A stretch of 64,000 nucleotides of DNA, from the NCBI RefSeq assembly GCF_000015245.1, contig NC_008700.1, positions 1,370,001 to 1,434,000 on the forward strand. Reading direction: 5' to 3'. The notes under the pieces are model-generated. The model was given only the letters and a program-made list of their open reading frames with translations. It did no database searches and had not been told where the DNA came from. The translations under genes and the position numbers were made by a program. This DNA comes from Shewanella amazonensis SB2B. Lineage in GTDB: Bacteria > Pseudomonadota > Gammaproteobacteria > Enterobacterales > Shewanellaceae. This document shows positions 1 through 7,797 of this stretch, one piece after another; position 1 is the first letter of the stretch, and every line of letters begins with the position of its first letter.

Positions 1-471
1 GTGGAAAAAGGTGTGCGTGAAGCGCTCAAGGTTGGGCGACTTGGCGGTTATCCGGTGGAAGATGTGCGCGTTACCGTGCTCGATGGTAAGCACCACAGCG
101 TTGACTCCAAGGAGATTGCCTTTGTGATGGCCGGTAAAAAAGCCTTCTATGAAGCCTTTTTGCAGGCAAACCCGGTGATTTTGGAGCCGCTGGTGTCGAT
201 GGAGATTCTGGTGAGTGCCGAGGATGTGGGTGATATAACCGGGCATCTCAGTTCCAGCCGCGCCATGGTTTGCGGTACCGAAGCCCGACGTGATGGCAAG
301 GTAAAGGTATTGGCCGAAGCGCCGCTGTCCACCGTGGATGACTACGCGACCCGGCTTAAGTCCATGACTTCGGGCGAAGGTGAATTCACCTTAAGCTTTG
401 CCCGCTATGAGGTTGTTCCCCCAGCGGTGCAGCAAAGCCTGCTGCGTACCATAGAGGATAAAGACGACTAA
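1..471 (+). CDS. Elongation factor G family protein, C-terminal part (partial)
   Basis: The frame is already open at the window edge, so only the last 156 residues of a translational GTPase are present. The visible part corresponds to EF-G domains IV and V: a conserved VEKG...GYPVEDVRV stretch at the start, VDSKEIAF, and the LEPLVSMEI and GHLSSSRA segments of domain V. In EF-G these domains mimic the tRNA anticodon arm and drive ribosomal translocation. The GTPase domain is not in the window. No str operon partners (rpsL, rpsG, tuf) lie downstream, and the gene is followed by a terminator, which suggests the second EF-G paralogue (EF-G2 type) rather than the main fusA. That paralogue assignment is inference. 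Confidence 0.85.
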   Translation: MEKGVREALKVGRLGGYPVEDVRVTVLDGKHHSVDSKEIAFVMAGKKAFYEAFLQANPVILEPLVSMEILVSAEDVGDITGHLSSSRAMVCGTEARRDGKVKVLAEAPLSTVDDYATRLKSMTSGEGEFTLSFARYEVVPPAVQQSLLRTIEDKDD

Positions 472-518
472 ATGTAACCTGTTTGCCAGCAGTTTACAGA
501 CATCTCTCCCAAACCTTT

Positions 519-556
519 GCGGCGCTTTGTGGACCTCCCCCGGCGCCGCTTTTTTA
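519..556 (+). terminator. Intrinsic terminator after EF-G-like gene
   Basis: GCGGCGC at 519-525 pairs with GCGCCGC at 543-549 and is followed directly by six T residues. It lies 48 bp past the stop codon of the EF-G-like gene. Confidence 0.8.
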
Positions 557-619
557 TGTCTTCGGTTTGCGTACCAGAAATGGGGCAGGACATCCCGAGT
601 GACGAGAGATGGCGGGCAT

Positions 620-648
620 CTGTATCGGCAATAGGGCGCTCGATACAG
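620..648. repeat. 8-bp inverted repeat upstream of the phosphopantetheinyl transferase gene
   Basis: CTGTATCG at 620-627 is matched perfectly by CGATACAG at 641-648 across a 13-nt spacer. It lies about 85 bp before the start codon, with a TTATAC -10-like element further down. It could be an operator or a chance hairpin; no regulator can be named. Confidence 0.3.
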
Positions 649-732
649 GCGATAAGGCTCCGAAACCCGGGCCGTGTCGGTTATACTCTGTCAGCCGTTT
701 TATGCCTTTTTTATCAGCCACGCGAGTAGCCA

Positions 733-1587
733 ATGCCCCATTCGATCACCGACCGCGGTTTAACCCTGACCTTGACCCTGGTGACATTGCCCGGGCTCAA
801 GGATGTGGGAGAGGAGATGGAGCAGTTGGCGCATCGCTGCAGTCACTGGCTCAGCGATGATGAGCTGGCCCGCATTGGCAGAGCGACCTTACCCGGTCTG
901 TCACTGCGACAACGCTTGGTTAGACTGTGTCTCAGAGCGGAGCTTGCACGCCAGACGCAGATGACTCCCGATGCGTTTCGTTTCGATTACGGCCCTCAGG
1001 GCAAGCCGGAATTGCGACGGCAACAAGGCGGCCCCTTTGCCTTTAACCTCAGCCATAGCGGTGACAGGCTGCTGCTGGCGGTGATTAGTGGGCATGACGA
1101 CAGATGCGAATATAACAACGACTTGTATCTTGGTGTGGATATAGAGCGTAAACGCACCAACACCGATATCAACGCCATTTACCGCCACTATTTCTCGGCC
1201 CCGGAACAGGCTTATCTGGTGTCACTGGATAACGCCCAAAAGCGAGACGCCTTTTTTGATTTGTGGGCGTTAAAGGAGTCGTATATCAAGGCAACGGGCA
1301 GGGGGCTGGCCGAGGGGTTGCACAGCTTTGCCTTCGACCTTGAACAGGCCACTGCTTGTGATAAAGAGGGTTTTAAGCAGTTCTATCAGGGGCTTGAACC
1401 AGCAATGCTCTCGCAGCATCAGGGGGATATTCGCTGGCAATCCTGGCTGGGGCATATAGACAGTGACTATCGCGTGGCCGTTACCCTGGGAGCCTGTGGT
1501 GAAGTTGGCGCAGAACCGACGCTGACGCTGACACAGCACTCATTGCACAGTTTGCTGAGCGAGTTCAATTCTCACATTCCGCTTTAA
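733..1587 (+). CDS. 4'-phosphopantetheinyl transferase, Sfp type
   Basis: The 284-residue product transfers 4'-phosphopantetheine from coenzyme A to a conserved serine of acyl or peptidyl carrier proteins. The signature is clear: LGVDIE near residue 135 supplies the Asp and Glu metal ligands, and WALKESYIKATGRGL near residue 180 carries the third acidic ligand and the lysine. The length and split architecture are those of the Sfp/EntD group rather than the short AcpS. In Shewanella, Sfp-type enzymes (PfaE) activate the polyunsaturated fatty acid synthase. No pfa, NRPS or PKS gene is in the window, so the substrate is unknown. The gene is monocistronic between terminators, convergent with queF. 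Confidence 0.9.
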   Translation: MPHSITDRGLTLTLTLVTLPGLKDVGEEMEQLAHRCSHWLSDDELARIGRATLPGLSLRQRLVRLCLRAELARQTQMTPDAFRFDYGPQGKPELRRQQGGPFAFNLSHSGDRLLLAVISGHDDRCEYNNDLYLGVDIERKRTNTDINAIYRHYFSAPEQAYLVSLDNAQKRDAFFDLWALKESYIKATGRGLAEGLHSFAFDLEQATACDKEGFKQFYQGLEPAMLSQHQGDIRWQSWLGHIDSDYRVAVTLGACGEVGAEPTLTLTQHSLHSLLSEFNSHIPL

Positions 1588-1644
1588 CGCTCAAGCTGTG
1601 CTTTAACGCTCAAGTCGTTGCTTCAATCTTCAATCGTTTCCCAA

Positions 1645-1674
1645 AAATAAAGCAGCCAGATGGCTGCTTTATTT
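1645..1674. terminator. Bidirectional terminator between PPTase and queF
   Basis: AAATAAAGCAGCC at 1645-1657 and GGCTGCTTTATTT at 1662-1674 form a perfect 13-bp stem with an AGAT loop. It sits between two converging genes and can serve both. Confidence 0.8.
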
Positions 1675-1696
1675 GTTGCCTTAAAGCGTACGGGCC

Positions 1697-2554
1697 TTAT
1701 TGGCGTGCCAGACGATTGTTTTCCGGCAGGTGCTCAAAGTCACTGCGAAACGGATTGATATCCAAGCCACCGCGGCGGGTGTAGCGAGCGAACACCGTCA
1801 GCTTGCTGCAACCACAATAGTGTTTGAGATCGGTAAAGATACGCTCAACACATTGTTCGTGGAACTCGTTATGCTGGCGGAACGAGATGAGATAACGCAG
1901 CAGCTTCTCGCGGTCTATCTTGGGACCCTGGTAACGGATCATCACACTGCCCCAATCCGGTTGCGAGGTGATAAGACAGTTTGACTTGAGCAGGTTGGAG
2001 TTCAGTGTCTCTGCCACCAACTGTTTGTCGTCAGTGCTGTTTTCAAGATAGTCCGGATTGAAGTCGTAGTTATCGACCTCGATGTCCAGGTCGTCGATAC
2101 AGGTACCGGGCAGCTCTACTATACGGGCCAGACCAAAGTATTTGGGCTCAATCACCTTAACCTTGACCTCGCCATTGGCGCACTGGGCCAGGTCTTTTTC
2201 CAGGGTGCGGCTGACGGCTTCAACAGAGTCAAAGCGGGTCTGGTTGAAGCTGTTGAGATACAGTTTAAAGGATTTGGACTCGATCAGGTTTTCACTGTTT
2301 ACATCCAGTTGAACATCCAGAATGGCCACCATGGGCTTGCCCTTGGCATTCAGCCATGAGAGTTCATAGCCGGTCCAGAGGTCGGTTCCGTGAAAAGGCA
2401 AAGTGCCTGTGAGGGCGATGGCATCCCGATTGAGTTTTCTGGGAACCCCTTGCAGCAGCGATGGCGCATACTCGGCCTGATACTCTGTGGTCTGACCCAG
2501 GGTCAGCCCCTCAAGCTCGGCGGCACCACTATAGGGATCGTGATTTCGTGTCAT
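1697..2554 (-). CDS. queF: NADPH-dependent 7-cyano-7-deazaguanine reductase, long type
   Basis: QueF reduces preQ0 to preQ1, a step of queuosine tRNA modification in the cytoplasm. At 285 residues this is the two-domain (YqcD) form; E. coli QueF has 282. The catalytic cysteine is in LKSNCLITSQPDWG, and the ESKSFKLYLNSFNQTRF segment of the N-terminal half carries the substrate and NADPH motif. I start at the ATG at 2552-2554 (MTRNHDPYSG), which aligns with the family N-terminus; an upstream in-frame start would add 11 unconserved residues. It is divergent from syd, the same pairing as in E. coli. Confidence 0.95.
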   Translation of the reverse strand: MTRNHDPYSGAAELEGLTLGQTTEYQAEYAPSLLQGVPRKLNRDAIALTGTLPFHGTDLWTGYELSWLNAKGKPMVAILDVQLDVNSENLIESKSFKLYLNSFNQTRFDSVEAVSRTLEKDLAQCANGEVKVKVIEPKYFGLARIVELPGTCIDDLDIEVDNYDFNPDYLENSTDDKQLVAETLNSNLLKSNCLITSQPDWGSVMIRYQGPKIDREKLLRYLISFRQHNEFHEQCVERIFTDLKHYCGCSKLTVFARYTRRGGLDINPFRSDFEHLPENNRLARQ

Positions 2555-2613
2555 CAAACATCTTTCCGTGTCAAAATAGGGGCACATTATAACCTAGTTT
2601 GGACGGTTCTTAA

Positions 2614-3261
2614 GTGTCTTGTCTGGCTGCACTGACAAAATTTCACGAAATCTATAAGGCCGCCTTCGTGGAGCGATTGGGCGAATTGCCCCGTTGTTTT
2701 ACCCACGGCAGGCCTTCTCCTTGCCTGGCTGATGACGCACTTGCTGGCAGCGAAGAGCCCCAGCCATGGCAGATGGTCCCAAGGCGGGAAGTCGCGGTAT
2801 TCAACAATGTATCCCACGCGATGGATATCGAGTTACACCATGATATCGACGATTTTTATGGGCATCTATTTGGCGGTCCGTTGCAATTTGATTCACCTTG
2901 GGGAGAAGGTGAATTGATACAAATTTGGAACGAAGACGATTTTGTGTTGCTGCAGCAAAACATCCTCGGGCATCTGATGATGAAAAAGCAGCTCAAGCAG
3001 CCCCAGACCTGGTTTGTCGGCTTGATTGGCGACGTGGATGAGATGGTCTCGGTAAACAATGCCGATGGCACTGTCTGGCGTGAAGTTGCCGGTCAGGAGC
3101 CCCATGAGCAACTGGCTGAGAGTCTGGAAGCGTTTTTGCAGCAGTTGAAACCGAGGGTTGCGCCGCCTCAGTATCATCAGGAGCCTGCCGCTACGGTAAA
3201 TCCGCATCCGGGCATTTTCGCCAGTTTAAAGCGCATGTGGCAAAACCTGACGGGCCGCTGA
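2614..3261 (+). CDS. syd: SecY-interacting protein Syd
   Basis: Syd is a peripheral cytoplasmic protein that binds SecY and is proposed to check the integrity of the translocon. The 215-residue product has the family landmarks: a GRPSPCL segment near residue 32, WNEDDFVLLQQNILGHL in the middle and LEAFLQQLKPRV near the end. The likely start is the GTG at 2614 (MSCLAALTKF). The E. coli protein has 181 residues and ends at LNQLKP; here about 35 residues follow, rich in Pro and then basic and amphipathic (FASLKRMWQNLTGR), which could be a membrane-contact tail. That role is inference. Confidence 0.92.
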   Translation: MSCLAALTKFHEIYKAAFVERLGELPRCFTHGRPSPCLADDALAGSEEPQPWQMVPRREVAVFNNVSHAMDIELHHDIDDFYGHLFGGPLQFDSPWGEGELIQIWNEDDFVLLQQNILGHLMMKKQLKQPQTWFVGLIGDVDEMVSVNNADGTVWREVAGQEPHEQLAESLEAFLQQLKPRVAPPQYHQEPAATVNPHPGIFASLKRMWQNLTGR

Positions 3262-3280
3262 AAATCAAATCTGAAGAATC

Positions 3281-3306
3281 AAAAGGGCGCCTTATGGCGC
3301 CTTTTT
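3281..3306. terminator. Bidirectional terminator between syd and the zinc-ribbon gene
   Basis: GGCGCC at 3286-3291, loop TTAT, GGCGCC at 3296-3301, flanked by AAAA on the left and TTTTT on the right, between converging genes. Confidence 0.75.
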
Positions 3307-3361
3307 AGTTGGCCATGTTTTGTTTGCCATGGTGGGCCGATTTACCTGGTATCTATCCGGT

Positions 3362-4135
3362 TTATTGATAATCCCAGGACAGATTGGAGACGATACGACA
3401 GGGCTCGCAGCGGAAATGAAACATGTCGAGCAGTGGCTCATCCAAACGCCAGCCTGTGCTGCCACAGCGGGGGCAGGGCCGCGCCAGCTCATCCTGCAAA
3501 CTGCTGCCGCCTACCCGATACAGGTAGTAGTAGGTGGGGATTTTGGTGAGGTATTCGATGCGCCCCCTGAGATCCCACCCCCGGCGAAACAGATCGCTGC
3601 CGACATTACAAAGCTCATCCAGCGCTGCAAATTCCGCCTTGGTAGCGGAGGCCATCTGCAACTCGTCACAGGCCTGCCATTCGGTTTGCCAGCGGATCAA
3701 TTGCTTATGATCGCCATTAAAGGTCGCCGGCAGCTTGTAGAGTGGAATGGGCAGCAGGTTATCGCCGCTGCGCACCGGTGAACACATGTGCACATAGCTT
3801 GTGTACAGCAGTTGCCACTCGGGCGTGTGTGTGGCGCTTTCATTGGCATTGATGTCCTGCCCCAAGAGTTTTTCACGTGGTGGCAGTATCTTGGCATCGG
3901 TGAGCCCTTTTAAGGCTGCTTTGGCCCACGGGCTGTTATGGCGGTTAGCCAGACTATCCTGTGCCGGCAACATCAGGCGCGCCTTAAACTCGCCGTCGTG
4001 AAAGCTGACTGCAAACTCGCGACCGAGAATCTGTCCGTTGGCACGCCAGGCTTCGAGCAGGTGATTGATGGCGTGCTGAGCCGCACTGATGGTGGTGTCA
4101 GCAAAACACTCAAAACGCACTTCGCAAACGAACAT
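3362..4135 (-). CDS. Zinc-ribbon protein, DUF2310 family
   Basis: The 257-residue cytoplasmic protein ends in a zinc ribbon: CPRCG near residue 225 and FRCEPC near residue 245. The remainder matches what I recall of the DUF2310 family of Zn-ribbon-containing, possibly nucleic-acid-binding proteins in Shewanella and Vibrio. No enzymatic motif is seen and the function is unknown. Its ATG overlaps the TGA of the upstream gene (ATGA at 4134-4137 on the minus strand), so the two are translationally coupled and probably act together. Confidence 0.75.
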   Translation of the reverse strand: MFVCEVRFECFADTTISAAQHAINHLLEAWRANGQILGREFAVSFHDGEFKARLMLPAQDSLANRHNSPWAKAALKGLTDAKILPPREKLLGQDINANESATHTPEWQLLYTSYVHMCSPVRSGDNLLPIPLYKLPATFNGDHKQLIRWQTEWQACDELQMASATKAEFAALDELCNVGSDLFRRGWDLRGRIEYLTKIPTYYYLYRVGGSSLQDELARPCPRCGSTGWRLDEPLLDMFHFRCEPCRIVSNLSWDYQ

Positions 4136-4443
4136 CAGTGTTTCGCCTCTTCGAGTGTTTTTAGGCGCTCATTAAGGTTATCACACAGGGTCTCAAGCAA
4201 AGCTACCCGTTGACGCAGTGCATCCAATTCAGAGGGTTCATCAGTTTCTGGGTCTTCGCTGATGGGCGCAACGAGTTTAGCTTTGTCGGAATGACTGAGT
4301 TGCTTGAACTGAGTCAGCCCCTTGATGATGACCGGCATAGGAACGGACTGTGCCAGATTGGCCTTGATAAGGGCAACACTGGGCTCCAGGCCTTTCAGCT
4401 CCAAAGAACGGGCTACCGCCAGTACCTGCTCAATTTGACTCAT
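4135..4443 (-). CDS. Conserved small protein with C-terminal coiled coil
   Basis: The 102-residue protein is not assigned to a named family. Residues 1-45 look like a small helical region (IEQVLAVARSLELKGLEPSVALIKANL), reminiscent of winged-helix N-termini. Residues 70-100 form a leucine-heptad coiled coil (LDALRQRVALLETLCDNL). It is coupled by a 4-bp ATGA overlap to the zinc-ribbon gene downstream, so the pair is likely one functional unit, perhaps DNA-binding. That is inference. Confidence 0.7.
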   Translation of the reverse strand: MSQIEQVLAVARSLELKGLEPSVALIKANLAQSVPMPVIIKGLTQFKQLSHSDKAKLVAPISEDPETDEPSELDALRQRVALLETLCDNLNERLKTLEEAKH

Positions 4444-4587
4444 AGTTGGTGAAATTCCTTAAAAGATCCATGAGTGGAAATGATAAATCAATTTAAAACA
4501 ATGCATTACGTTTTGGCGTATTTCTTGCTGACCCTTGGCCGCTATGACTGTGAGTTTATCACAGCGGTCATCATAAGGAGAAAAGGA

Positions 4588-4944
4588 ATGAAAGCAGTTT
4601 ATTTGGGGCTGACGTTGGTTGGGAGTCTGGTACTCGGTGGTTGTGTGGTTAACGTGGGTGACGGTGTCAGTGGTTATCAGGATTGGGAAAAAACACAGCT
4701 GGATAACAGAGAGCATCTAACGCAGCTCAGCTTGGGAATGGATAAATCCCAGGTTCTGGCATTGATGGGCAAAGCGGACTTCCATGAAGCCTGGCAGGCC
4801 GACGGTAAAGAAGTGCAGGTGTTTTTTTACCGCACCCACAGATTACACGGTGATGGCAGCACCACCAAAGAAGAATGCACTCCTGTAGTACTGCACGATA
4901 ACCGTTTGGTTGGCTGGGGTGAAACCGCCTATCGCCGGGGCTGA
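4588..4944 (+). CDS. DUF3192 lipoprotein
   Basis: The 118-residue exported lipoprotein has a signal peptide ending in the lipobox LGGC (Cys at residue 19). The domain resembles the SmpA/BamE-like fold of DUF3192: LSLGMDKSQVLALMGKADFHEAW followed by a predicted beta-rich end that includes a cysteine (KEECTPVVL). I chose the ATG at 4588 because AAGGAG at 4575-4580 sits 7 nt upstream and it places the lipobox correctly. The cellular role is unknown; outer-membrane or periplasmic localisation is expected. Confidence 0.85.
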   Translation: MKAVYLGLTLVGSLVLGGCVVNVGDGVSGYQDWEKTQLDNREHLTQLSLGMDKSQVLALMGKADFHEAWQADGKEVQVFFYRTHRLHGDGSTTKEECTPVVLHDNRLVGWGETAYRRG

Positions 4945-4945
4945 G

Positions 4946-5176
4946 CTATTTACGTAGCCGGGTGTCCAACAGGTCAATGAGTTCTGACCAGTTGGCATCC
5001 ATTTCCAGCGATTCTCTTAAAAACCCGGCTTGTGCCGGCGTCCAGAAGTCTGCCTGCCAAATGGCCAGGTCGGCACCTATAGTATGCTTTTCAATAAACA
5101 GGCCGATGGCCTTATCACTGCTGTCCAGCCCCAACTGTTCAAATAAATGACTGAGATCCACGGGGGTTGTATCCAT
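4946..5176 (-). CDS. DUF2789 family small protein
   Basis: The 76-residue acidic protein begins MDTTPVDLSHLFEQLGLDSS, the typical start of DUF2789 proteins, and continues through FIEKHTIGADLAIWQADFWTPAQAGFLRESL. It is small and soluble, with no catalytic motif, and its function is unknown. The stop lies one base from the end of the convergent lipoprotein gene, and no terminator separates them. Confidence 0.82.
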   Translation of the reverse strand: MDTTPVDLSHLFEQLGLDSSDKAIGLFIEKHTIGADLAIWQADFWTPAQAGFLRESLEMDANWSELIDLLDTRLRK

Positions 5177-5283
5177 AGTCTTCCTCCGGCCGACACCATG
5201 GGTTAATAATTGATTGCTCGCGTTAAAAAGGCAAACTCGATTAATAATTGCACTTTTTTCAAGGCTTGTTACATTGGTTTATG

Positions 5284-5299
5284 TGTGATCTGGATCAAG
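5284..5299. promoter_or_regulatory. Candidate CRP/EtrA-type site
   Basis: TGTGATCTGGATCAAG matches 13 of 16 positions of the ideal CRP half-site palindrome TGTGATCTAGATCACA. It ends 11 bp before the chosen GTG start and overlaps the ribosome binding site, a position that would suit repression. It may also be coincidental. Confidence 0.3.
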
Positions 5300-5310
5300 G
5301 AATAACAAGA

Positions 5311-5952
5311 GTGGAACACCAAACTAAGGAAAGGTTTCGCGCTGTTTATCTCACCGCTGAAGATTTGAGGGTTGCCGCTTCAATTCTGTATAACGCGTAC
5401 CATGATGACCCGTTTTTCATGCAAACCCTTGGGTACGAAGACAAGGTCTCTTACGAGCAAAAACTCCGGGCCGCCATTCGCGAAGAGCTCAACGAATTGT
5501 GGCAACAGGAGCAAACCCTGGTGGGTTGGTTCGATGAAGAACGCCTGATAGGCATTGCCTGCGTGGTCAGCCAACATGCGCCCTTGGGGGAAGCTAAAAA
5601 TTGGCATTGGCGCCTGAAAATGTTGCTGGGTACAGGGTGGCAGTCTACCCAGATGATGTTGAAGAAAGAGGCCCAAATTTTGGAACACCTGCCCGGTAAG
5701 GCCTGTGGCATTTTGCAATTTATTGCGCTGGCGCCAACTGAGCAGGGTAAGGGGCATGGTCAACAACTGCTTAAAGCGGTGCAGTCATGGTGTGACGATC
5801 AGCCTGAGTTGGATGGCATAGGGGTATTTGTCAGCCATCCGTTGCATAAGCACCTTTTCCAATCCAATGGTTTTGAAAGCCTAGGCCCCATCCACTTTGA
5901 TAAAGTTGAAGGTGAGCTGATGTTTTATCGCAGGCCATCCAATGAAGCCTGA
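5311..5952 (+). CDS. GNAT family N-acetyltransferase
   Basis: The protein of about 213 residues carries the acetyl-CoA-binding motif A of the GNAT fold: LQFIALAPTEQGKGHGQQLL near residue 145 (Q/RxxGxG/A form), followed by LHKHLFQSNGFESLG, the usual C-terminal beta-bulge region. The acceptor is unknown. I prefer the GTG at 5311 because AAGGA at 5297-5301 lies 9 nt upstream. In-frame ATGs at 5248 and 5281 would add residues that run through the CRP-like palindrome. The stop overlaps the next gene by 11 bp, so the two are co-transcribed. Confidence 0.8.
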   Translation: MEHQTKERFRAVYLTAEDLRVAASILYNAYHDDPFFMQTLGYEDKVSYEQKLRAAIREELNELWQQEQTLVGWFDEERLIGIACVVSQHAPLGEAKNWHWRLKMLLGTGWQSTQMMLKKEAQILEHLPGKACGILQFIALAPTEQGKGHGQQLLKAVQSWCDDQPELDGIGVFVSHPLHKHLFQSNGFESLGPIHFDKVEGELMFYRRPSNEA

Positions 5953-6256
5953 GTTTCACAGTTTCAGCGAGTTTTACCCCTATTATCTCAGTGAGCACAC
6001 CCATCCGCTTTGCCGCGCATTACACTACCTGGGATCATCCTTGGTGCTGTTACTTCTGCTTATTCTGTTGATTTCAGGTGAGTGGCAGTGGGCCTGGTTA
6101 TTGCCGGTAGTGGGGTATGGGTTTGCCTGGATAGGGCATTTTTTTATTGAAAAAAACCGTCCTGCGACATTTCGTTATCCCTGGTACAGCTTTCTGGGTG
6201 ATTGGGTAATGCTGTGGGATTTTATTTCCGGCAAAAAACGCCACAGATGTGACTGA
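5942..6256 (+). CDS. Mpo1-like (DUF962) membrane protein
   Basis: The 104-residue inner-membrane protein has the DUF962 pattern: FSEFYPYYLSEHTHPLCRALHYLGSS, two hydrophobic segments (residues about 32-48 and 52-68) and HFFIEKNRPATFRYPWYS. The conserved His residues (EHTHP, LHY, GHFFIEKN) match the metal site of yeast Mpo1, a dioxygenase of fatty acid alpha-oxidation. Bacterial function is unproven. It overlaps the preceding acetyltransferase by 11 bp, so the pair is likely translationally coupled. Confidence 0.82.
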   Translation: MKPEFHSFSEFYPYYLSEHTHPLCRALHYLGSSLVLLLLLILLISGEWQWAWLLPVVGYGFAWIGHFFIEKNRPATFRYPWYSFLGDWVMLWDFISGKKRHRCD

Positions 6257-6274
6257 TACAGATCTCTATTGTCC

Positions 6275-6294
6275 GTGTGAGACATATCTCACAC
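6275..6294. promoter_or_regulatory. GacA/UvrY box for the first Csr RNA
   Basis: The 20-bp element has perfect 8-bp arms (GTGTGAGA and TCTCACAC) and fits the GacA upstream activating sequence TGTRAG-N6-CTYACA at 6276-6293. Its centre is about 182 bp upstream of the inferred RNA start, a distance typical for csrB/rsmZ genes. Confidence 0.75.
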
Positions 6295-6465
6295 GCGGCG
6301 TAGGACAAAATGGCTAAATCTCTCCAATATAGACTACCAACCCGGGCTTGTTTCTTTCAAAAACATTAAGTTACCAGCTGAGTGGATATTGAAAGCCTGT
6401 CATTCAGCATCCAGTGTCGGTGTGCGCCACCGTGTTTCTCCATCGTATTTGATAGACTGTACTTG

Positions 6466-6914
6466 CAGTCAGGGAATGACTTACACGCTGAATAAGGATG
6501 TTCCAATTCCATCGGTGCCAATGAAGGTGCCGCGCCCGGCAGGATGCGCGGGGTATCAGGCAGGTCAGGGACGCAATGGCCGTAAGGACAGGCAGGATGC
6601 CAGAGTCAGGATGACACTAGGATATTCAGGACAGGTTCAGGATGAACAGCACCGTTAAGGATTAGCGGTTAATGGAACCAGTACTGAAGGGATCAGTAAG
6701 CAGGACGCGATACGGATAGCGCTCAGGGATGCAGCAGGAACGGTAGCTGGAAGCGACCGGTCAAGGGATTGAGTACGAAAGTACAGGGAACATGGCCAGG
6801 ATGCCAGGGATATGCTGGATGCAATCAGACGCATGGACGGTGCAGGGAGCACAACTTAGCGGGATGGCTAACAAGGTAAAAATGGGGCGCGCCTTTAAGA
6901 CGCGCCCTTTTTCT
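6466..6914 (+). ncRNA. CsrB/CsrC-family small RNA, copy 1
   Basis: This noncoding stretch of about 450 nt holds roughly 26 GGA motifs by eye. Many are in the CAGGATG/CAGGGA form that CsrA binds in hairpin loops. It starts near a TAGACT -10 element (6453-6458) and ends at a strong terminator (6885-6914). Its 3' part is clearly paralogous to the second RNA 700 bp downstream (shared GGTGCAGGGAGCACAA, GGTCAAGGGAT and AAAGTAC blocks). Known CsrB-type RNAs sequester the translational regulator CsrA. The class is supported by motif density, the terminator and the upstream GacA box; the exact 5' end is inferred. Confidence 0.88.
6885..6914 (+). terminator. Terminator of Csr RNA copy 1
   Basis: GGGCGCG at 6885-6891 pairs with CGCGCCC at 6901-6907, followed by TTTTTCTTT. 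Confidence 0.9.
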
Positions 6915-7006
6915 TTGTGTCACTTTCCATTTGCCTGTGAATTGCCGCTATCGATTGCCAGACCGCTGAGTACCATCCAATGGTAAAGACAAACTGACTA
7001 CATGCC

Positions 7007-7026
7007 GTGTGAGATATTTCTCACAC
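7007..7026. promoter_or_regulatory. GacA/UvrY box for the second Csr RNA
   Basis: GTGTGAGA and TCTCACAC arms around a short centre, fitting TGTGAG-N6-CTCACA at 7008-7025. The centre lies about 180 bp upstream of the inferred start of copy 2, nearly the same offset as at copy 1. The DNA between box and promoter is A+T-rich, as expected where bending proteins assist. Confidence 0.75.
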
Positions 7027-7182
7027 CTTATGTAAGAGATGCGGGTTTGCGCATGGGATGAATTTCCGTATAAAAATTAAATAGTGAATAAAAACATGGA
7101 AGTAGGTTTGATTTTTTTGTGTGACATTTTTGCGGCAGTTATCACATTCGTGTAAACCCCACCCTTAACCCGCAGCAATCAG

Positions 7183-7188
7183 TAAAAT
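7183..7188 (+). promoter_or_regulatory. -10 element of Csr RNA copy 2
   Basis: TAAAAT sits 7-8 nt before GTCGAGGG, which resembles the GUCGA 5' end of E. coli CsrB. No good -35 hexamer is present, consistent with an activator-dependent promoter. Confidence 0.5.
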
Positions 7189-7195
7189 TCAAATT

Positions 7196-7634
7196 GTCGA
7201 GGGAATGATGCTGGCAAAGGATGCCAAATCAGGACGATGACAGGAAAGTCTCCAGGAACGGAGCACCGATGCAGGATGTATCGGACAAGGACGTATACAG
7301 GATGTGCCAACAGGATGTTGGAATAGCGGCAAAGGACGCCAGAGCTCTCCAGGAAGGAAAGTTTGAGTGCCCCGGATGGCGCAAAACAAGGATGGTTGAG
7401 TATGGATACTCGTCAGGGATGAAATCAGGACACGCTCACGGATGGAGCAGGCTCGGTCAAGGGATAACCGAGTGAGATGGAAAGTACGCAAGTACAGGGA
7501 CAAGCAAAGGAAAGCCAAGGACGACGCAGGAAGCAACGCATACGCATGGATGGTGCAGGGAGCACAATAATAGCTGGATGGCTTAACAGGGAAACAGATG
7601 GGTGCGGTTCGAAAGGGCCGCACCCTTTCTTATT
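7196..7634 (+). ncRNA. CsrB/CsrC-family small RNA, copy 2
   Basis: This noncoding RNA gene of about 440 nt has roughly 32 GGA motifs by eye, more than copy 1, again mostly CAGGATG, AAGGACG and CAGGGA. It begins at GTCGAGGGAATGATG, paralogous to the GTCAGGGAATGAC start of copy 1, and ends at a GC-rich terminator. The expected role is titration of CsrA under control of the BarA/UvrY (GacS/GacA) system. Two tandem copies suggest an old local duplication followed by divergence of the central part while the 3' end stayed similar. Confidence 0.9.
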
Positions 7635-7636
7635 TT
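7600..7636 (+). terminator. Terminator of Csr RNA copy 2
   Basis: GGGTGCGG at 7600-7607 pairs with CCGCACCC at 7618-7625, followed by TTTCTTATTTT. Confidence 0.9.
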
Positions 7637-7692
7637 AAGCCGGTGTGTTTTGTTTTTAATCAGGTGCGGACAGGTTGGAAACAGCTTTCCAT

Positions 7693-7716
7693 CAACTTCT
7701 CAACTTCTCAACTTCT
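7693..7716. repeat. Three tandem copies of CAACTTCT
   Basis: Perfect 8-bp units at 7693, 7701 and 7709. Confidence 0.9.
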
Positions 7717-7797
7717 CGGCTTAACCCTGTCTTACGATGATGTCAACCAAGCGCACTGATGCAGAATACGCTACAATGACTTACGCCACGAGAGCTG

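Noticed and set aside
6389..6658. Short open frames within the Csr RNA regions as proteins
   Set aside because: Their Gly/Arg/Asp-rich translations come from the repeated GGA motifs; no ribosome binding site or domain.
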